NCBI GenBank assembly: GCA_002389295.1
Contig: DGOE01000014.1
Span: 1 to 10,713 of the forward strand
From: Flavobacteriales bacterium UBA4474
GTDB lineage: Bacteria > Bacteroidota > Bacteroidia > Flavobacteriales_D > Sanyastnellaceae
Direction: 5' to 3'
Length of the DNA: 10,713 nucleotides
Shown: positions 6,947 to 10,713 of the stretch, in pieces
Position numbering within the stretch: the stretch's first letter is position 1
Layout: each line of letters opens with the position of its first letter
Made by a program: the position numbers and the translations under genes
The notes under the pieces: generated by a model
What the model was told of the DNA's origin: nothing
The model's database searches: none
Seen by the model: only the letters and a program-made list of their open reading frames with translations

Positions 6947-8136
6947 GGAGCCGGTTTTTTCCACGGCTCAAAACAAAGAAACACCGCCATACCGAGCGGA
7001 AACACCGCGGGGTGAAAAGCCTGTATGCTCAAACCCTGCGGCGCCAAACTGAGCAAGGCCGTGCCCCCCGCAGCCAGTCCCATGATCCGACCCAAACGGC
7101 GCTTCCACCGGGGGGCTTTGTCTGTCAAACCGGGACCGATCAACTGCAAGGGGAAGGCCCAAAGCACATTGAGGTTGAGCCGGGTGTCGGCATGGTCCGT
7201 ACACAACCATAAAAAAGCCAGGAGGGCTCCGGTCAGGCCGGTCAGAACGGGCAATACCAGTCTCAGCCACCGTTTGCCCAGCAGGGCCTCCAATGCACAC
7301 AACAACAAGACGCCCCACCCCATTGAACCTGGCCAACCTGGGCGGTCAGGAGCCACTGGCAGCATGCTCGGCAGGAGTTCGCGTCGCGTGAGGACCAGTG
7401 GCCGCTCTTGCATGGTTTGCGCGTCCATGACCACCTCCTCCAACGCGACGGCGAGGTGGTCCGGAAGGAATGTATCTCCGCACTTGCCCAAAGGCTGGTC
7501 AACCGGCAAACCCAAAACCAGATCAATGCCGAACCTTGTCAGGGGAATCCCGCCCAATTTTGCCCGCAGCAGATCGCGGAATGTGCTGTCCTTCCGGTCC
7601 ACGCAATCCACCGTCAACCGCGACCCATAGACTGCCTCAAGCACGGTGATGACCCGCGTGGCACAGTTGTCGTAGAGAAAGAGGTAGCGGTAGTCGCGGT
7701 GGTCGGGGTGGGCGTTGGCCAGGAGGTAGGCATCGAGCCGGGCAATGTCCTCGGAACTGAGGGCGAGTTCTTGCTCCTCTACGCCCCTTCCGCTGCGGAT
7801 GTACTCCTCGAGGAAGCCGCCGAATGTGGCCGTGCTCAACGAGTAAATCAGCTCTCCCTGGATGAAGCGCAGGTAGAATCCATCGCTGAATTGAAAGGTC
7901 CCAAAGTTGTAGACGCGGTCCAAGGGCGGATCCGCTGCGAGGTCTGTGATGCGGAAGGCGGTGTGGCCAAATGCACTGTAGAGTTCCGTGCCTGGACTGC
8001 AGGTCAACACACTGGCCTTTGCCGCATCGGTGAATTCCCGCAACGGGGCATCCGGATCGGGTGGAAAAGGCACCGCTTGCCCCACCACGCCATAGGTGGT
8101 GGCCAAGCACAACAAGAGGAGGATTCTTCCCTTCAC
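6943..8136 (-). CDS. DUF4105 family membrane protein (397 aa), GTG start
   Basis: The likely start is GTG 8136, whose bases overlap the dapF stop as GTGA; it opens directly on a signal sequence (MKGRILLLLCLATTYGVVGQ). An ATG at 8187 would overlap dapF by 55 bases and precede the signal with 17 residues. The N-terminal half is the exported DUF4105 domain: SPGTELYSAFGHTAFRI (His58), YNFGTFQFSDGFYLRF, RGVEEQELAL and YLFLYDNCATRV (Cys158). The invariant-looking His and Asn-Cys suggest a thiol active site, but that is inference. The C-terminal half holds about four transmembrane segments (roughly residues 270-390) with the family motif TRLNLNVLWAFPL between them. It therefore sits in the inner membrane with the DUF4105 domain in the periplasm. 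Biochemical function is not known to me. It lies in the envelope cluster, coupled on both sides. Confidence 0.85.
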   Translation of the reverse strand: MKGRILLLLCLATTYGVVGQAVPFPPDPDAPLREFTDAAKASVLTCSPGTELYSAFGHTAFRITDLAADPPLDRVYNFGTFQFSDGFYLRFIQGELIYSLSTATFGGFLEEYIRSGRGVEEQELALSSEDIARLDAYLLANAHPDHRDYRYLFLYDNCATRVITVLEAVYGSRLTVDCVDRKDSTFRDLLRAKLGGIPLTRFGIDLVLGLPVDQPLGKCGDTFLPDHLAVALEEVVMDAQTMQERPLVLTRRELLPSMLPVAPDRPGWPGSMGWGVLLLCALEALLGKRWLRLVLPVLTGLTGALLAFLWLCTDHADTRLNLNVLWAFPLQLIGPGLTDKAPRWKRRLGRIMGLAAGGTALLSLAPQGLSIQAFHPAVFPLGMAVFLCFEPWKKPAP

Positions 8137-8909
8137 GACGGCAAGATGGTGCCGGAGAACGGCATCTCCACAGGTCCCGACAACCAAGCGCGCTTTTCGC
8201 CCTCCAAGACCACACCCAAGTGCCCCCCTGGCGCGCTAAACTTGAACGCTTTTCCCCCAGAGGCCCAGCGCAATACAGCCGCCGCGGCCACGGTGCCACT
8301 GCCGCAACTGAGGGTTTCGCCTTCCACCCCTTTTTCGAAGGTCCTGATGGCGTGGCGGCCAGCCGCATCGGGTGCATTGGCCACGACGTTGACATTGACC
8401 CCCTCTGGTGCGAAGTCGGCATGGTGCCGCAGCGGATCGGCGAGTGTCACCAAGTCAAGGTCAGGCAGATCTTCAGGAGCCATGCCCAGGACGAGGTGTT
8501 GGGTCCCCGAGTGCACAAAGGCACCATGGGGTGTGTCCTGAGGCGGTTCCTTGAGGTGGAGGTCCACGCAGGGTTCGTTTTCTACCCAATGCCCCTCGTG
8601 CAGCCCATCGGTCGCCCAGAAGCGCGCCGCGTTGACCTCGCCATCCATGAGGCTGCGCCACCAGGTGAAGGCCGCCCGGGCTCCATTGCCGCAAAAGGCC
8701 TCCGAGCCATCGGGGTTCAAGAACGTCAATCCGAAATCTGCTCCTTCGCGCCCTGCGGTCAGCAGCAACACACCGTCGGCGCCGATGCCGTGCCTGCGGT
8801 TGCACCAACCCGCTACCGTGTCACTGACAGGCCGCTCCTGGGCGCCTTGGCCCCGCCAATCCAAGGCGATGAAGTCGTTGCCCGCAGCGTCGAGTTTGAC
8901 GAAATCCAT
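8133..8909 (-). CDS. dapF: Diaminopimelate epimerase
   Basis: A 258-residue cytoplasmic enzyme that interconverts LL- and meso-diaminopimelate, giving the peptidoglycan cross-linking residue and the lysine precursor. The start MDFVKLDAAGNDF is the standard N-terminal motif. The first catalytic cysteine is Cys73 in NPDGSEAFCGNGARAA and the second is Cys202 in GETLSCGSGTVAAA; RHGIGADG (39-46), GVNVNVV (170-176) and RTFEKGVEGET (189-199) complete the two pseudo-symmetric domains. Length is slightly short for the family (often 270-280) but nothing essential is missing. It is the first gene of the minus-strand envelope cluster. The hydrolase gene diverges from it across 68 bases. A weak -7-like TACTTTCG ends four bases before the ATG (8920-8913), which would imply a nearly leaderless message; no matching -33 TTG is seen. 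Confidence 0.97.
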   Translation of the reverse strand: MDFVKLDAAGNDFIALDWRGQGAQERPVSDTVAGWCNRRHGIGADGVLLLTAGREGADFGLTFLNPDGSEAFCGNGARAAFTWWRSLMDGEVNAARFWATDGLHEGHWVENEPCVDLHLKEPPQDTPHGAFVHSGTQHLVLGMAPEDLPDLDLVTLADPLRHHADFAPEGVNVNVVANAPDAAGRHAIRTFEKGVEGETLSCGSGTVAAAAVLRWASGGKAFKFSAPGGHLGVVLEGEKRAWLSGPVEMPFSGTILPS

Positions 8910-8977
8910 GTTCGAAAGTACACCTTCGGATTCGCAGACGGAGGCTCATTTTCGGTTGATTCCGCTATATTGACTTG
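8910..8977. promoter_or_regulatory. Divergent promoter region between dapF and the hydrolase gene
   Basis: This 68-base gap must carry the promoters for both directions. On the minus strand TACTTTCG (8920-8913) is one mismatch from TAnnTTTG. On the plus strand TATATTGA, just before the hydrolase ATG, is a poor -7 match. Neither has a well-spaced TTG. The region is more AT-rich than the flanking genes. Placement is inferred from gene orientation. Confidence 0.4.
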
Positions 8978-10540
8978 ATGCCCAAACACTTCTTCAATAC
9001 GAAGGTCCTGCTCGGCGCCGGCTTGCTTGCCTTGGGTGCCCCGCCGTTGGATGCCCAGGTTGATGTCTACGACGCCCGCCTCCCGTTGCCCGTGCTGTTT
9101 CTGCACGGCATGAGCGGAGATGCGAGCAGTTGGGGCGAAATGGCCAGCTTGCTCAGCAACAGTGCCGGACTGACGGAAGGAGCCGAACTCAAGTACTGTC
9201 TCAATGGCGATGGCTCATCCGGCTCTTCGACATTGGACGAGGTCTTGCCCTTTACGGCCCTGCCGACTGCGCATGCGGATTTCTTTCGGATCAATTTCGA
9301 ATGCAACTCCGGCGGCACCTGTTGGTCCAACTCCTCCTCGAATTCGGATGGCATCTTTAGCGGGCAAGCGGCAGCGGCCAAGCAAGGCCTGGCCGTAGCC
9401 GACGCCATTGCCGAGATCCTCGACGCTACAGGCGCCCCTGAGATTGTCCTTGTAGGCCACAGCATGGGCGGCCTCGCGGCCCGCGAATACTTGCAGAATC
9501 CGGAGTATTGGCCCGTCGACGCGCAAGGCAATGCCCACCACCACGTGGCCAAGCTCGTCACCTCAGGCACACCCCACAACGGCAGCAACTTCACGGTAGG
9601 CTGGCTGGAAGACCTCGGGGACCTGTTTGGCTTCGACATCGAGCAGCGCTCCGACGCCGTGCGGGATTTGCGCACCAGCTATTTCTACTCCGGAGACCCC
9701 GGGGTGTACCTCTTTGGTGGCCTGGAAGACAACTGGGTATTGTGGGACTTCCTGTTCCAAAATTTCTGGAATGTGGACGTCAATTGCGACGGTGATGAAG
9801 GAGACAACATCATTGGCCTCAACCAGAAGCCCCTTTCAGACGACCTCGAGTTTGCCTTCATCACCTCCTACGACGATGGCATCGTCTCTTCCTTCAGTTC
9901 TGATGCGATGGTGTCGATGTACAATCCCACCCACCGCGAGCGCTTTTTCGTCAGCGGCGTCTTTCACACGTCCATGAATGACGAACTGGGGCTGACCCTG
10001 CAGGGCATGGATGAGCCGGATGATATCGCCACAGCTTACCCGATTACCCCGGGACAGACCATTATGGGTTTCACCTCTCCACAAGGGGTCGATGCGGCCT
10101 TCCCCTCCGAGGACCGCGACGTATACGCCATCGCCGTGACCGAGGAGAGCATCGCCACGCTGGACACCCTGTGGTTTGGATCGGGACTGCTCGAGGCCAG
10201 TTGGCTCGACGCCCAGGGCAATTTTTTGGGCAATGCTCTGGCTGCTGACGGTGTCACCTTGGATCCCGGTACTGCCCACCTGCGGATCACCACCTCACCG
10301 ACCACCGTCGTCACCAACCACCTGTTTACCGCAGCCCTGGCACCTGCACCTGTGCCTTGCCCCGCAGACTTGGACCAAAGCGGCCTGGTGACTGCCAACG
10401 ACGTGCTGCTCGCCCTCTCGCAATTTGGGTGCTCCGATGCCGACTTCCCCGAAGGCTGTAACTCCGATGTCGACGGCGATGGCATCGTTGGGGTCAACGA
10501 CATCCTGACTGTGCTGAGCTTGTTTGGCACCAATTGCTGA
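8978..10540 (+). CDS. Secreted lipase-like alpha/beta hydrolase with C-terminal dockerin-like repeats (520 aa)
   Basis: ATG 8978 is chosen over the TTG three bases earlier. Residues 1-26 form a signal peptide ending PPLDA, cut before QVDVYDA. VLFLHGMSGDASSW (39-52) is the oxyanion-hole strand of lipases, and VLVGHSMGG (157-165) holds the nucleophile Ser162. Asp299 or Asp300 in SYDDGIVS and His330 in GVFHTSM are the likely rest of the triad. About residues 350-455 look like a beta-sandwich similar to a pre-peptidase C-terminal domain (DVYAIAVT). The tail from Cys461 holds two repeats, DLDQSGLVTANDVLLALSQF and DVDGDGIVGVNDILTVLSLF, each a D-x-D-x-[SD]-G calcium loop followed by a helix, like dockerin type I; cysteines bracket each repeat. 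The enzyme probably cleaves an ester outside the cell; substrate is unknown. The tail may anchor, sort or dimerise the protein. No T9SS type-A ending is present. A possible lipoprotein gene follows 45 bases downstream. Confidence 0.88.
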   Translation: MPKHFFNTKVLLGAGLLALGAPPLDAQVDVYDARLPLPVLFLHGMSGDASSWGEMASLLSNSAGLTEGAELKYCLNGDGSSGSSTLDEVLPFTALPTAHADFFRINFECNSGGTCWSNSSSNSDGIFSGQAAAAKQGLAVADAIAEILDATGAPEIVLVGHSMGGLAAREYLQNPEYWPVDAQGNAHHHVAKLVTSGTPHNGSNFTVGWLEDLGDLFGFDIEQRSDAVRDLRTSYFYSGDPGVYLFGGLEDNWVLWDFLFQNFWNVDVNCDGDEGDNIIGLNQKPLSDDLEFAFITSYDDGIVSSFSSDAMVSMYNPTHRERFFVSGVFHTSMNDELGLTLQGMDEPDDIATAYPITPGQTIMGFTSPQGVDAAFPSEDRDVYAIAVTEESIATLDTLWFGSGLLEASWLDAQGNFLGNALAADGVTLDPGTAHLRITTSPTTVVTNHLFTAALAPAPVPCPADLDQSGLVTANDVLLALSQFGCSDADFPEGCNSDVDGDGIVGVNDILTVLSLFGTNC

Positions 10541-10585
10541 ACAGGCAAGGCATTGGCAAGTGCTTCAAGGAATTGAACGGCTGAG

Positions 10586-10713
10586 ATGTATGCCGTCTTG
10601 TGCACCGTGGTCATCCTTCTTTGTATCCAATCATGTCATGCCGGTAAAAGCAAAATGCACAGTGCTTGCGCTGTTATTTTCTCGGAAGGATGCCCCTCCC
10701 CTGCGCTTATCAT
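10586..10713 (+). CDS. Probable lipoprotein, 3' end missing
   Basis: An open frame from ATG 10586 to the window edge gives 42 codons. It begins MYAVLCTVVILLCIQSC: a short hydrophobic stretch ending in IQSC, a plausible lipobox with Cys17 lipidated, followed by a polar segment (HAGKSK) and a cysteine-containing start to the mature part. It lies 45 bases after the hydrolase stop on the same strand, so it could be co-transcribed. It is too short to assign a family, and an open frame of this length can occur by chance. A competing reading is that 10652-10680 is a hairpin terminator for the hydrolase (see findings). Confidence 0.45.
   Translation, partial: MYAVLCTVVILLCIQSCHAGKSKMHSACAVIFSEGCPSPALI

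Noticed and set aside
7408..8541. 377-codon plus-strand open frame across DUF4105 and dapF
   Set aside because: It runs antisense to two clearly identified genes and has no recognisable motif.

Overview
The window looks like chromosomal DNA of a high-GC member of the Bacteroidota, probably a Flavobacteriales-like aquatic lineage. Four things point there: DUF4105 and DUF5723-like envelope proteins that are common in that phylum, an SBBP-type beta-propeller protein ending in a degenerate type-IX-secretion-like tail, a tRNA promoter of the form TTG-N19-TATATTTG (the Bacteroidota -33/-7 consensus TTG / TAnnTTTG), and no clear Shine-Dalgarno sequences before the starts. The species assignment is inference. 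Nothing looks like phage, an insertion sequence or CRISPR.

Layout, minus strand, read from about 8909 down to 1. First comes a compact six-gene cluster: dapF (peptidoglycan/lysine precursor), a DUF4105 membrane protein, a 535-residue lipoprotein, a DUF5723-like outer-membrane barrel, kdsA (KDO for LPS) and a secreted beta-propeller protein. The first three junctions are 4-base stop/start overlaps (GTGA, ATGA, ATGA) and the last two gaps are 20 and 32 bases, so the set probably forms one transcription unit devoted to the cell envelope. Next comes a promoter followed by tRNA-Ala(GGC) and tRNA-Arg(CCG). Each tRNA is followed by its own intrinsic-terminator-like hairpin plus T-run; the first hairpin sits in the 42-base spacer between the two tRNAs. 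Last come a small lipoprotein and the N-terminal 244 residues of a class V aminotransferase / molybdenum-cofactor-sulfurase-like PLP enzyme, which runs off the left edge.

Plus strand, diverging from dapF at 8978: a secreted alpha/beta hydrolase (lipase-like, GHSMGG) with a C-terminal dockerin-like pair of calcium-loop repeats. After it is the start of a probable lipoprotein, cut by the right edge.

Most of the window is ordinary envelope housekeeping. The points most worth a second look are the translationally coupled DUF4105-lipoprotein-barrel trio set between dapF and kdsA, the terminator-like hairpin between two tRNAs that share the only visible promoter, the hydrolase-dockerin-like fusion, and the hairpin ending two bases before the PLP-enzyme start.
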